Origin: CAZBLK01 sp964492715
Lineage (GTDB): Bacteria > Bacillota > Clostridia > Lachnospirales > WRBF01
NCBI GenBank assembly: GCA_964492715.1
Contig: CAZBLK010000022.1
Coordinates: 1-47,244, forward strand
Length of the DNA: 47,244 bases
Reading direction: 5' to 3'
The first letter of the stretch is position 1; each line of letters starts with the position of its first letter. The position numbers were made by a program, and so were the translations under genes. Positions 33,787 to 41,676 of the stretch are shown here, piece by piece. A model generated the notes under the pieces. The model saw nothing but the letters and a program-made list of their open reading frames with translations, was not told the origin of the DNA and made no database searches.

Positions 33787-35673
33787 TTGATTTCAGATGC
33801 AATTAAAAAAATGGTTTTGCCAAACGAGCTTATGGATATAATAAAAGGCTTTGGCGGTGAAATTATTGTACCAGAAAGCCGAGCAGAGCTTTTAGAGCGT
33901 GCTTTGGGCGGGCCAGACAACACAACATTTGACGTGTCATATAAACTTCCAAAAAAGGACGAAGTAATTCGTGAAGCGTATGTTGTAAGGTGTAAAAACG
34001 GCATAGTTGCAAACTATGACGATAAATATATGAGAAGGCGTGACCCTGACAGCATGGTTATAGCCGACGACTTGCCTACTGACAAAATTCGCCACGAAGA
34101 ACGTTTTGGCGTTCCTTTTGACGAAATTCGCCTTGATACTTTTGATTGGCTTAAAACACAGGAAAGCCTTATGCTTATGCCGTTTTATTCTGGCAATGCC
34201 GACATGAACTTGGGCTATGCTTCGCTTCTTGTTGTGCCTGCAAATGCGGCGTTTTTTGCGGCGGCTCTTGCCGACTTGCAAGGCTTTATTCCACGCAGCG
34301 AAATTCCAAACTACTTTAAGCCAAAGGCTATAGTTTACGTTGCGCCACCTTTTAGGCACACAACTTATGATGGCAAGCAAGTTGTTATACACAACAGGTT
34401 GTTTGACATGCATGAGGTTTTTTCTTACAACCTTTACCCAGGCCCAAGTGCAAAGAAGGGTATTTACGGCGTTCTTTTAAACATTGGCGAGCAAGAAAAG
34501 TGGGTTACACTTCATGCTTCGACTGTTAAAATTACTACGCCTTACGAACTTACAATGACAATTATGCACGAGGGCGCAAGCGGCGGCGGCAAAAGCGAAA
34601 TGATTGAGCATTTCCACAGAACGCCAGACGGCAAGCTTAAACTTGCTACAAATTTAGTTACAGGCGAAGAAACGCTTATTTCAATTACCGACACATCAGA
34701 GCTTGCACCAGTAACGGACGACATGGCTTTGGCGCACCCGTCTTTACAAAACGACAGCAAAAAGCTTGTTGTTGCCGACGCTGAAAACGGCTGGTTTTTG
34801 CGTGTTAACCACATTACAGAATACGGCACAGAGCCAGAAACAGAAAAACGTACAATTCACCCAAAAGAACCTTTGGTGTTTATAAACATGGACGCAAACC
34901 CAGGCGCAACTTGCCTTTTGTGGGAGCCTATAGAGGACGCCCCAGGCGTGCCATGCCCAAACCCACGTGTAATTTTGCCAAGAGCTTTTGTTGAAACAAG
35001 TGTAAATTCATCTGTTGAGGTTGACGTAAGAAGCTTTGGTATACGCACACCACCATGCACAAGGGAAAACCCAAGCTACGGCATTGTTGGCATGTTCCAT
35101 GTTTTGCCGCCTGCGCTTGCGTGGCTTTGGCGTTTGGCAGCACCGAGAGGTTTTGCGAACCCAAGTATTGTTGACACAGGCGGAATGAAAAGCGAAGGCG
35201 TTGGCTCGTACTGGCCTTTTGCTACTGGTAAAATGGTAGACCAAGCAAACCTTTTGCTTGACCAAATTATTAAAACACCAAATACGTCATATGTTCTCAT
35301 TCCAAACCAGCACATTGGCGCATACCATGTTGGTTTTGGAGGGCAATGGGCAACGAGAGAATATCTTTCTCGCCGTGGCGGTGCAAAGTTTAAGCCAGAA
35401 GTTCTTGTGGATTCACGCTGTCCAGTTTTGGGCTATGCGCTTTCTTCAATTAAAATTGATGGCTATCACATTAGCAAAGGGCTTTTGCAAGTTGACCACC
35501 AAGCAGAGGTTGGCAAAGACGGCTATGATGCAGGCGCAAAAATACTTATGGATTTCTTTAAAAAAGAAATTTCTAGATATTTAAGCCCAGAGTTAAAGCC
35601 ACTTGGAAGACAAATTATCGAAGCTTGTGTTGACGACGCACTTGTTAGAGATTATGTTGCTTTTATAAAATAA
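33787..35673 (+). CDS. P-loop PEPCK/HPr-kinase-like protein (DUF4914-like), first gene of the Hsp70 cluster
   Basis: 628 residues from a TTG start that has GGAGG 8 bases upstream. A Walker A loop GASGGGKSEM is at 263-272; its form (GxSGxGKSE) is that of HPr kinase and, more distantly, PEP carboxykinase. Other conserved-looking blocks: DTSELAPVTDDMALAHPS, VFINMDANPGATCLLWEP, HVLPPALAWLWRLAAPRG and LIPNQHIGAYHVGFGGQW. From memory it matches the uncharacterised DUF4914 family. No signal peptide or membrane helix. Likely a kinase or nucleotide-dependent enzyme; substrate unknown. It is followed by the other six cluster genes in the same direction. Confidence 0.7.
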   Translation: MISDAIKKMVLPNELMDIIKGFGGEIIVPESRAELLERALGGPDNTTFDVSYKLPKKDEVIREAYVVRCKNGIVANYDDKYMRRRDPDSMVIADDLPTDKIRHEERFGVPFDEIRLDTFDWLKTQESLMLMPFYSGNADMNLGYASLLVVPANAAFFAAALADLQGFIPRSEIPNYFKPKAIVYVAPPFRHTTYDGKQVVIHNRLFDMHEVFSYNLYPGPSAKKGIYGVLLNIGEQEKWVTLHASTVKITTPYELTMTIMHEGASGGGKSEMIEHFHRTPDGKLKLATNLVTGEETLISITDTSELAPVTDDMALAHPSLQNDSKKLVVADAENGWFLRVNHITEYGTEPETEKRTIHPKEPLVFINMDANPGATCLLWEPIEDAPGVPCPNPRVILPRAFVETSVNSSVEVDVRSFGIRTPPCTRENPSYGIVGMFHVLPPALAWLWRLAAPRGFANPSIVDTGGMKSEGVGSYWPFATGKMVDQANLLLDQIIKTPNTSYVLIPNQHIGAYHVGFGGQWATREYLSRRGGAKFKPEVLVDSRCPVLGYALSSIKIDGYHISKGLLQVDHQAEVGKDGYDAGAKILMDFFKKEISRYLSPELKPLGRQIIEACVDDALVRDYVAFIK

Positions 35674-35726
35674 AGGAGTTCCACGGAAGCTTCCCTTTTA
35701 TTGGGAAGCTTCCGCTAAACTACATG
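35673..35726 (+). promoter_or_regulatory. SD separated from its start codon by a perfect hairpin
   Basis: AAAGGAG (35672-35678) is followed by CGGAAGCTTCCC (35684-35695), a 7-base loop and GGGAAGCTTCCG (35703-35714), then the ATG at 35724. Linear SD-ATG distance is about 45 bases; with the 12-bp hairpin folded out it is about 14. No other SD stands near this ATG. Confidence 0.7.
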
Positions 35727-36920
35727 GATATAATTGAACAATTAGAACACCAATTGCCTATAATTGGGCTTGACACAAACCGAATAGTAATTGAAACTTC
35801 AGGCGTTTTTGACGGAAGCTTTACTGTGTTTAACACAGGTGGTGGAACTCTTGCAGGAACAATATCTTGTAACGAGCAATCAATTTCCTTTACGCCTGCA
35901 AGCTTTAGCGGAAACAGGGTTAGAATTGTGTACAAATTCGCCCTTTCTTCGTATGCCCAAGGTACTGTAATAAACACCGAAGCCGTTTTAATTTCAAACG
36001 GCGGCGAAAGGGTTGTTCCAATTGTTATAAAAGTTGTTCCGCACGCTTTTGTTACAACGGACGGGAGCAAGCTTACATCTTTGCGTGAGTTTTACCAGTA
36101 CGCAAAAAAAAATGCGACACAAGCTGGAAACATTGTTTATTCTCAAACGTTTAAGTCATGGCTTTTGGACATAAACTATGAATATATAGATATTTACGAA
36201 ACAATTATAAAAGACACAAACAAAGAGCGTGCTTTAGAAAACTTTTTCCTTTTAAATAAACTTAAAAAGCCTGCAAATATTACGGTATCAACAAATGCAA
36301 TTAAACACGAAATTTTTTACAACAGTAAAGATATTTTAAGCTCAAGCTTTTATGTAACGAAACACGGCTTTGGCTATTTTTCTTCGGATATATATGTGGA
36401 AAATAAAAGCAATTGGCTAATAGTTTCTAAAAACGCAATTACTTCTTCAGACTTTAAAAAGTCAGAAACAGAAGACACACGTCCAGTAGAAACAGCGGCA
36501 GTAAACTACTACATAAACACAGCACTCGTAAAGGACAAAAACGTTTCGGACAAAATTTTCATAGGCGACAATGTGGAAGTAACCGTAAGTGTCAGACGAA
36601 AAGCACCGCTTAACGTATCACTTTCAAAGGAAGCGTTTTCATACGACGACAGCGGCAGCCTTGTAATTGTAAACAACTGCGGCAAAGACATTGCGCTTGA
36701 TGTGTCTGTAAAAGACAGTTACATAAAGTTTGAAGGCAAACGGTACTTCGCCGAAGACAAAACCGAAATTCCGTTTCGTGTAAAGCTTTCGGGGTTACAG
36801 CTTACACAAGTAGCAATTTTAAAGCAAGCGTATATTGTTACAGAAATTTATTTAAAAGCAACAGTAGACGACGCAGTTTTCAAAAAAACAATAAAAGTAG
36901 TAATAGGCAACATGTACTAA
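35724..36920 (+). CDS. Ig-like beta-rich protein, resembles N-terminal part of DUF5717
   Basis: 398 residues, no signal peptide or membrane helix. Beta-rich repeats of Ig-like style occupy about 10-110 (RIVIETSGVFDGSFTVFNTG, IVPESR-like strands, VVPIVIKVVP) and again at about 200-398, with a helical stretch between (LTSLREFYQYAKKNATQAG). The layout resembles, from memory, the start of the large clostridial DUF5717 proteins; the next gene would then be their C-terminal part. Start codon fixed by the frame; its SD is displaced by a hairpin. Cytoplasmic; role unknown, probably a scaffold of the Hsp70 cluster. Confidence 0.65.
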   Translation: MDIIEQLEHQLPIIGLDTNRIVIETSGVFDGSFTVFNTGGGTLAGTISCNEQSISFTPASFSGNRVRIVYKFALSSYAQGTVINTEAVLISNGGERVVPIVIKVVPHAFVTTDGSKLTSLREFYQYAKKNATQAGNIVYSQTFKSWLLDINYEYIDIYETIIKDTNKERALENFFLLNKLKKPANITVSTNAIKHEIFYNSKDILSSSFYVTKHGFGYFSSDIYVENKSNWLIVSKNAITSSDFKKSETEDTRPVETAAVNYYINTALVKDKNVSDKIFIGDNVEVTVSVRRKAPLNVSLSKEAFSYDDSGSLVIVNNCGKDIALDVSVKDSYIKFEGKRYFAEDKTEIPFRVKLSGLQLTQVAILKQAYIVTEIYLKATVDDAVFKKTIKVVIGNMY

Positions 36921-36954
36921 AAAGTAGATGAACACTTCCCCAACACAAAAAAAT

Positions 36955-37007
36955 GGGTCAAGGGGCAAGCCACTTGCGGGGGCTTGGGGGCAGAGCCACC
37001 AAGGTTT
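36955..37007 (+). repeat. GC-rich palindromic repeat, forward copy
   Basis: GGGTCAAGGGGCAAGCC...CTTGCGGGGGCTTGGGGGCAGAGCC..CCAAGGTTTT. Two point differences from the 20685 copy (CACTTG for CCCTTG, GCCACC for GCCCCC) each weaken a hairpin arm. It sits between the Ig-like gene and the helical-repeat gene and is open in the latter's frame, but is not coding. Confidence 0.88.
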
Positions 37008-37032
37008 TAAAATATTTTGGAGGGTCATTCCT

Positions 37033-39735
37033 TTGCAGCAAATAAACCAAAACATACAAAAATTATTAGATAAACCAGAAGGCGTTAAGCAAGCTGTTGC
37101 AACAAGCCTGTACTACCACTTAAAGTATAGGTTGTCGGGCGACACAAAATCACTTAAAGCCGCTGTTTTGTGTGCAGAAAACGCCCTTTCAGAAAACAAA
37201 CAATCCGCAAATCTTACAGCAGTCACTGCACTTTTATATATAGAACTAAACGAGCACGAAAACGCAAAGCAAACTTTAAACAAACTAAACCAGTATAAAG
37301 CACACTTTAAAGCAAACAACCCAAACATTTACGGCTTGCTTCTTTTCTTGCTTGCGCTAAACGAGATTAAAGCAAACAAAAACCACTCCGCAACAAAACA
37401 TATTAAAGCACTGAACGACTTCGCCGACACTCAAAACCACTATATATTTCCGCTTTTCCAAGGCGTTATTTCATTGCTTAACAACAACTACTTAGACGCA
37501 GGCACGTACTTTACGCTGTGCTACAACAGGGGCTGTCGCAGCAGCTTCTTCTTTGGCTACCTGTACGAGTTTTTTGGCTACGAGCTTGACATAAGCAGCT
37601 ATATTGTCATTTTCCGTTCGTTCATAAACTGGTCAATGGCACACAGCGTTGACGTGTCACCAATTATAAACTATTACCAAAAGTATTTACTAAACGCCTA
37701 CTTCTTTGACTCTGGCAGCCTTTACAAAATTTATGAGGTTTACAAGCTAGAAGCGGCATTAAAAGAAATTTGCCAAAACTTAATTATAAACCACGACTAT
37801 TCGGAGCAAGCGTATAAATATTATAGGGAAGCCGAAGCACGGCAAATTCAAATTCCACAGCTTTGCAACCACCTTGTAAAAAGCGCCTACAAAAATGGAA
37901 TAGAGGACATAAGCAGGTATTCTTTGGAAAGTTTTTTTTCCGAAGCGGACAAAGCAATTGACCCACACATTGCACCGTTTGTTTACCACCTGCTTTTAAA
38001 CAACAGGCGGTTAAAGGACAACCGCATTAAAGAAATATTGCAAACTCAACGTGACAAAGTTGTAAAATATGCCGTTTATTGCTTGCGTTCAGGCAAAAGA
38101 GGGCGGTATTACAACAGCATGTACAAATTTCTCTTAGAAAGCGCAAGCGTAGACGCAAGCTTGAAAGAATGCGAACATGAACTAATTACTGTGCTAAAGG
38201 ACGACCTTTTTGCTTACACAGTTACAACAATAAACGAAAGTGTAACTCACATTTGGGTAACAGAAAAAGAAAAAAGGGACGTTTCCTACTGTGAGGTTTT
38301 AAATGGAAAGGCTCGTGTATACGCAACGTCTGACACGTTTTCTTACATTTGCTACAACAGTGACGACAGGGAAATTGTCGAAACACCTTTAACTATAAAA
38401 AGAATTGTAGAAAATGCCGACTTTTGGCTTTACATGTTCTTTTTTTCAAAGGGGCACATTAGTGTAGAGCTTTTAATTGCTTTAACTAGGACTATATGCC
38501 AAAAGGAAAAACCAGACGCTGCAGACATTAGCATTTTGCAGTATGCAATTCCGTTAAAAGGAATTTCCGAAGCGTACAAAATGCAGCTTTGTGTCGCAAT
38601 GGGTAACATTTTCTACGCAAAAGGCGACAAAACTCGTGCCATTGAATATTACTCTGCCGTTACTTTGCCGCACCTAAACGACAAACACCTTGAAAAAGTT
38701 GTAACGGCATATATCGAAACAAAAAACCTTGACAAAGCTGTAGAAATAATTCAAAAAAGGGCGCACCGTATGCATGACGGTTTTCTTTTTGCGGCTTTAA
38801 AGCGTGTTTACACGCAAGAAGGGCTTGGCAAAAAGGTTGCTTCTTCCGCTTATAAGCTAATTTTAAGGGGAAAGTACGACAAGCGGCTTCTTGACATTGT
38901 AATAGCCAATTATTCTGGGAGTATTAGCAACTGGGAAGCACTTGTAAGTTCACTTGCAGAGCAAAACATTCAAGACATTAGGCTTTATGAAATTATTTTG
39001 AAAAACAGCTTGTACACACACAGCTTTACACAAAGCGCCGAAAAAGCTTTTGCCCAAATTTATAAAAAAGATTTTGAGCACCAGTTAATTGGAATATTTA
39101 CATATTATTCCATTTATGAGATAATAATAAATAATGCTCGTCCGCAGTATGAAACTATTGACGTTTTGGAAAAAATGTTCAATAAATACGGCGACAAGCT
39201 TTTGGCGTATGCGCTTTGCACCGTTTACATTGAGCATGAGCTGCAAACAAAAAATTCCGTGAACATTTTGGAAAGTGCCGCACGTTCGCTTGAAGCCGAC
39301 GGCTTTATGCTTCCAGTTTTTAAAAAGCTAAAAGACAATGGCGCAAAAACTCCGTATATAGAGAAAATTGAGCCTTTTATTTACAAAGGCTCGCCTAATA
39401 AAGACATTTATTTTTACTACAAAACAGATGAAGACGAAAAATTTAGCTTTAAAAAAATGAAATATTTCCGCTTCGGCTTGTACACCGCTTGCATTACACT
39501 TTTTTACGGGGAAAAAGCAACGTACTACTTTAGCGAAGAAATGTCAACAGGTAGCATTGAAACAAAGGAAGAAACTGTTGAAAACAACAGGGAAGTAATT
39601 ACAGAAAGCAACGACAAATTTTTTGTTATAAACAACGCTTTAGTTTACGAGCGAATGTTCAAGCACGAACAGGTGGAAGAAATTATTACCCAAAGTTTGA
39701 AGGACTTAAAGAAAATAAGAGGTAAAACAATTTAA
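37033..39735 (+). CDS. Large helical-repeat (TPR-like) protein, resembles C-terminal part of DUF5717
   Basis: 900 residues from the TTG at 37033, which has GGAGG 9 bases upstream; the open frame further up is the GC-rich repeat. Mostly alpha-helical: early TPR-like pairs (AAVLCAENALSENKQSANLT, ALLYIELNEHENAKQTLNKL), a mid-region VAMGNIFYAKGDKTRAIEYY and further paired helices to about residue 820, then a C-terminal beta segment (KDIYFYYKTDEDEKFSFKKM). No membrane segment or signal peptide. TPR arrays commonly dock Hsp70 partners, which fits the cluster, but no client site is visible. It looks like the remainder of a split DUF5717 protein. Confidence 0.7.
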   Translation: MQQINQNIQKLLDKPEGVKQAVATSLYYHLKYRLSGDTKSLKAAVLCAENALSENKQSANLTAVTALLYIELNEHENAKQTLNKLNQYKAHFKANNPNIYGLLLFLLALNEIKANKNHSATKHIKALNDFADTQNHYIFPLFQGVISLLNNNYLDAGTYFTLCYNRGCRSSFFFGYLYEFFGYELDISSYIVIFRSFINWSMAHSVDVSPIINYYQKYLLNAYFFDSGSLYKIYEVYKLEAALKEICQNLIINHDYSEQAYKYYREAEARQIQIPQLCNHLVKSAYKNGIEDISRYSLESFFSEADKAIDPHIAPFVYHLLLNNRRLKDNRIKEILQTQRDKVVKYAVYCLRSGKRGRYYNSMYKFLLESASVDASLKECEHELITVLKDDLFAYTVTTINESVTHIWVTEKEKRDVSYCEVLNGKARVYATSDTFSYICYNSDDREIVETPLTIKRIVENADFWLYMFFFSKGHISVELLIALTRTICQKEKPDAADISILQYAIPLKGISEAYKMQLCVAMGNIFYAKGDKTRAIEYYSAVTLPHLNDKHLEKVVTAYIETKNLDKAVEIIQKRAHRMHDGFLFAALKRVYTQEGLGKKVASSAYKLILRGKYDKRLLDIVIANYSGSISNWEALVSSLAEQNIQDIRLYEIILKNSLYTHSFTQSAEKAFAQIYKKDFEHQLIGIFTYYSIYEIIINNARPQYETIDVLEKMFNKYGDKLLAYALCTVYIEHELQTKNSVNILESAARSLEADGFMLPVFKKLKDNGAKTPYIEKIEPFIYKGSPNKDIYFYYKTDEDEKFSFKKMKYFRFGLYTACITLFYGEKATYYFSEEMSTGSIETKEETVENNREVITESNDKFFVINNALVYERMFKHEQVEEIITQSLKDLKKIRGKTI

Positions 39736-39763
39736 AATATCTGCCTTTGATTTTTAATGAAAA

Positions 39764-39842
39764 TTTTGTCCACTTTTTAAAAGTGGCGGGGTTTGGAGTG
39801 TGTTTTTGCCAGCAAAAACACTTGGCAGAGCCTCAAGGTCTT
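39764..39842 (+). repeat. Variant GC-rich repeat between helical-repeat gene and first Hsp70
   Basis: TTTTGTCCACTTTTTAAAAGTGG hairpin region (39764-39786), CGGGGTTTGG, a perfect 10-bp hairpin GTGTTTTTGC/GCAAAAACAC (39800-39821) in place of the usual GGGGGC one, and the family ending CAAGGTCTTA. The central hairpin has been swapped for an AT-rich one while the ends are kept. Confidence 0.7.
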
Positions 39843-39869
39843 ACATCAACCCAACTAAGGAGGAATAAA

Positions 39870-41549
39870 ATGGCAACTCTAGGACTTGACCTCGAAAGAG
39901 GATTGTTTTTAGGAATAGACTTTGGCACAACAAACTCTGTTGTAAGCATTTACAACTTTTCAGAGGGCGACGCACAAACAATCCCAATAGACGGAAGCAA
40001 CATCTTCCCTACAGCAATTCAGTTTGAAACAGACCCAGAGGACGAAAACAAGCTTTCACGCATTTTTGGCGTGCAAGCAAAGGAAGCCGCTGTTATTTAC
40101 CCACAAAGCACAGTTTTGTCTATTAAACGGCACTTCGGCAGTGACGAAAAAATTAATGTCGTAGTGGACGACAAAGAATTTTCGTTTACGCCAGAACAAA
40201 TTGCTGGCGAAATTTTGGGATACTTAAAGCAAAAAGCAGACGATTATGTGCAGGAGGAGCTTTCTATTGCCGGTGAATTTTCTGGCTGTGTAATTACTGT
40301 TCCTGCAAACTCGACTGACAAACAAAAAAAGGCAACAAAGGAAGCCGCAATTTTGGCTGGGTTTGATGAAAACAACGTTTATTTAAGGCTAGAGCCAGCC
40401 GCTGCTGCAATTAGCTACGCTATAAACGAAACAGCCAACAAAAAAGTTTTGGTTTACGACTTTGGCGGCGGTACGTTTGACGCTTGTATTCTTGAAGTAA
40501 AAGTTGAAGAAGCTGGTGAGCCTGGCATTTCCATTTTAAGCACATACGGCGACAATAACTTGGGCGGCAACGACATTGACAAAATCATTATGGATATGAT
40601 TTATGAGGAGTTTAAAAAGTTGACAGGCGGCGAAATTGACCTTTTTGATGAAACAGTTGACGACGGCGTTTCAAAAAGGCAAAAGAAAATTGCGCTTGTT
40701 AGGCTTCAACAAGTTGCAAACCAAGCCAAGGAAAGGCTTTCGCAAGCGAAAAGCACAAAGGTGGTTTTAGCTCCACTTATCCAAGAGCCAAAAATTGTAA
40801 ACATTAACATGGAAATTACTCGTGATGATTTTATTAACCATAAAAGAGTAAACAAGCTTGACGACAGTGAAGAAGTGTTTAGAAAATTCGAGGGCAAAAG
40901 CTTAAACGACGTAGTTGACATTACACTTGATTGCATTGATAAATGTATAGAAGCTGGCGGCATTACCGAAAAGGACATTGACGAAATTTTCCTTGTTGGC
41001 GGAAGCTCGTCTATTTCATTAATTAGCGAGCGCATAAACGAGAAGTTCAAGAAAGAGCCATTTAAGTCGAAAATCAGCCCTGCGTTAAGCATTTCGCAAG
41101 GTGCGGCGCATTACTGCAACATGATAATGATGCCTACAGTTAAAGGGCCAGTTGTTCACGAAAAAACTATTCACCCACTTGGGCTTGAAATTGCAGGAAG
41201 GCGGTTCCTTGAAATTGTACGCCAAGGAATGGACATTCCAAAGGACGGGCTTGTGGTTGAAGCAAACGAGCTTCTTATGACAAACTTTGACAATGTTACC
41301 AGCATGGCTATAGTTGTTTACGAAAACACTGTGCCGAAAAAAGACGGCAAGGTGGCGCAAACAGTAAACAGCGAGGGCATGAAGCGGCTTGCTGGAACTT
41401 CGCTGCGTGGTATTCCGCAAGGAACTAAGGGGCAAGAGAAGGTGAAAGTAATTTTCACAATTGGGCAGGACAACATGCTTAAAGTTACGGCTAAAAGCAC
41501 AAGTTCTGACGGGGTGGTTACAGAGCTTTCGGTTGATGAGTTGTACTAG
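39870..41549 (+). CDS. Hsp70-family chaperone ATPase, lid-less (cluster Hsp70 no. 1)
   Basis: 559 residues. A complete actin-fold ATPase domain: phosphate-1 GIDFGTTNS (15-23), catalytic Lys86 in SIKRHFG, Glu175 in RLEPAAAA, phosphate-2 DFGGGTFD (197-204), adenosine loop LVGGSSS (375-381). A substrate-binding beta domain follows (HPLGLEIAGRRFLEIVRQGM, then IFTIGQDNMLKVTAKS), ending about 50-80 residues short of DnaK, so the alpha-helical lid is missing. The ATG at 39870 has AAGGAGG 7 bases upstream. It is a paralogue of DnaK rather than DnaK itself, since no grpE-dnaJ genes adjoin it in the usual order. Probably works with the GrpE-like protein encoded next. Confidence 0.9.
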   Translation: MATLGLDLERGLFLGIDFGTTNSVVSIYNFSEGDAQTIPIDGSNIFPTAIQFETDPEDENKLSRIFGVQAKEAAVIYPQSTVLSIKRHFGSDEKINVVVDDKEFSFTPEQIAGEILGYLKQKADDYVQEELSIAGEFSGCVITVPANSTDKQKKATKEAAILAGFDENNVYLRLEPAAAAISYAINETANKKVLVYDFGGGTFDACILEVKVEEAGEPGISILSTYGDNNLGGNDIDKIIMDMIYEEFKKLTGGEIDLFDETVDDGVSKRQKKIALVRLQQVANQAKERLSQAKSTKVVLAPLIQEPKIVNINMEITRDDFINHKRVNKLDDSEEVFRKFEGKSLNDVVDITLDCIDKCIEAGGITEKDIDEIFLVGGSSSISLISERINEKFKKEPFKSKISPALSISQGAAHYCNMIMMPTVKGPVVHEKTIHPLGLEIAGRRFLEIVRQGMDIPKDGLVVEANELLMTNFDNVTSMAIVVYENTVPKKDGKVAQTVNSEGMKRLAGTSLRGIPQGTKGQEKVKVIFTIGQDNMLKVTAKSTSSDGVVTELSVDELY

Positions 41550-41568
41550 GGGCTAGGTTTAAAAAGAT

Positions 41569-41623
41569 AAGACCTTGGGGGCTTTGCCCCCAAACCCCCA
41601 CAAGGGGCGAGGCCCCTTGACCC
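41569..41623 (-). repeat. GC-rich palindromic repeat, reverse copy
   Basis: AAGACCTTGGGGGCTTTGCC, then CCCAAACCCCCACAAGGGGC and GAGGCCCCTTGACCC: the same element as at 43586 but inverted, 20 bases after the Hsp70 stop. Confidence 0.9.
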
Positions 41624-41676
41624 TATTTTTTAAGTGCAGAAATTAAAACTGCAACGATTGTTTAGAGAGGGAAACT

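Noticed and set aside
39747..39869. N-terminal extension of the first Hsp70
   Set aside because: Encoded by the variant repeat; AAGGAGG and the family start support 39870.
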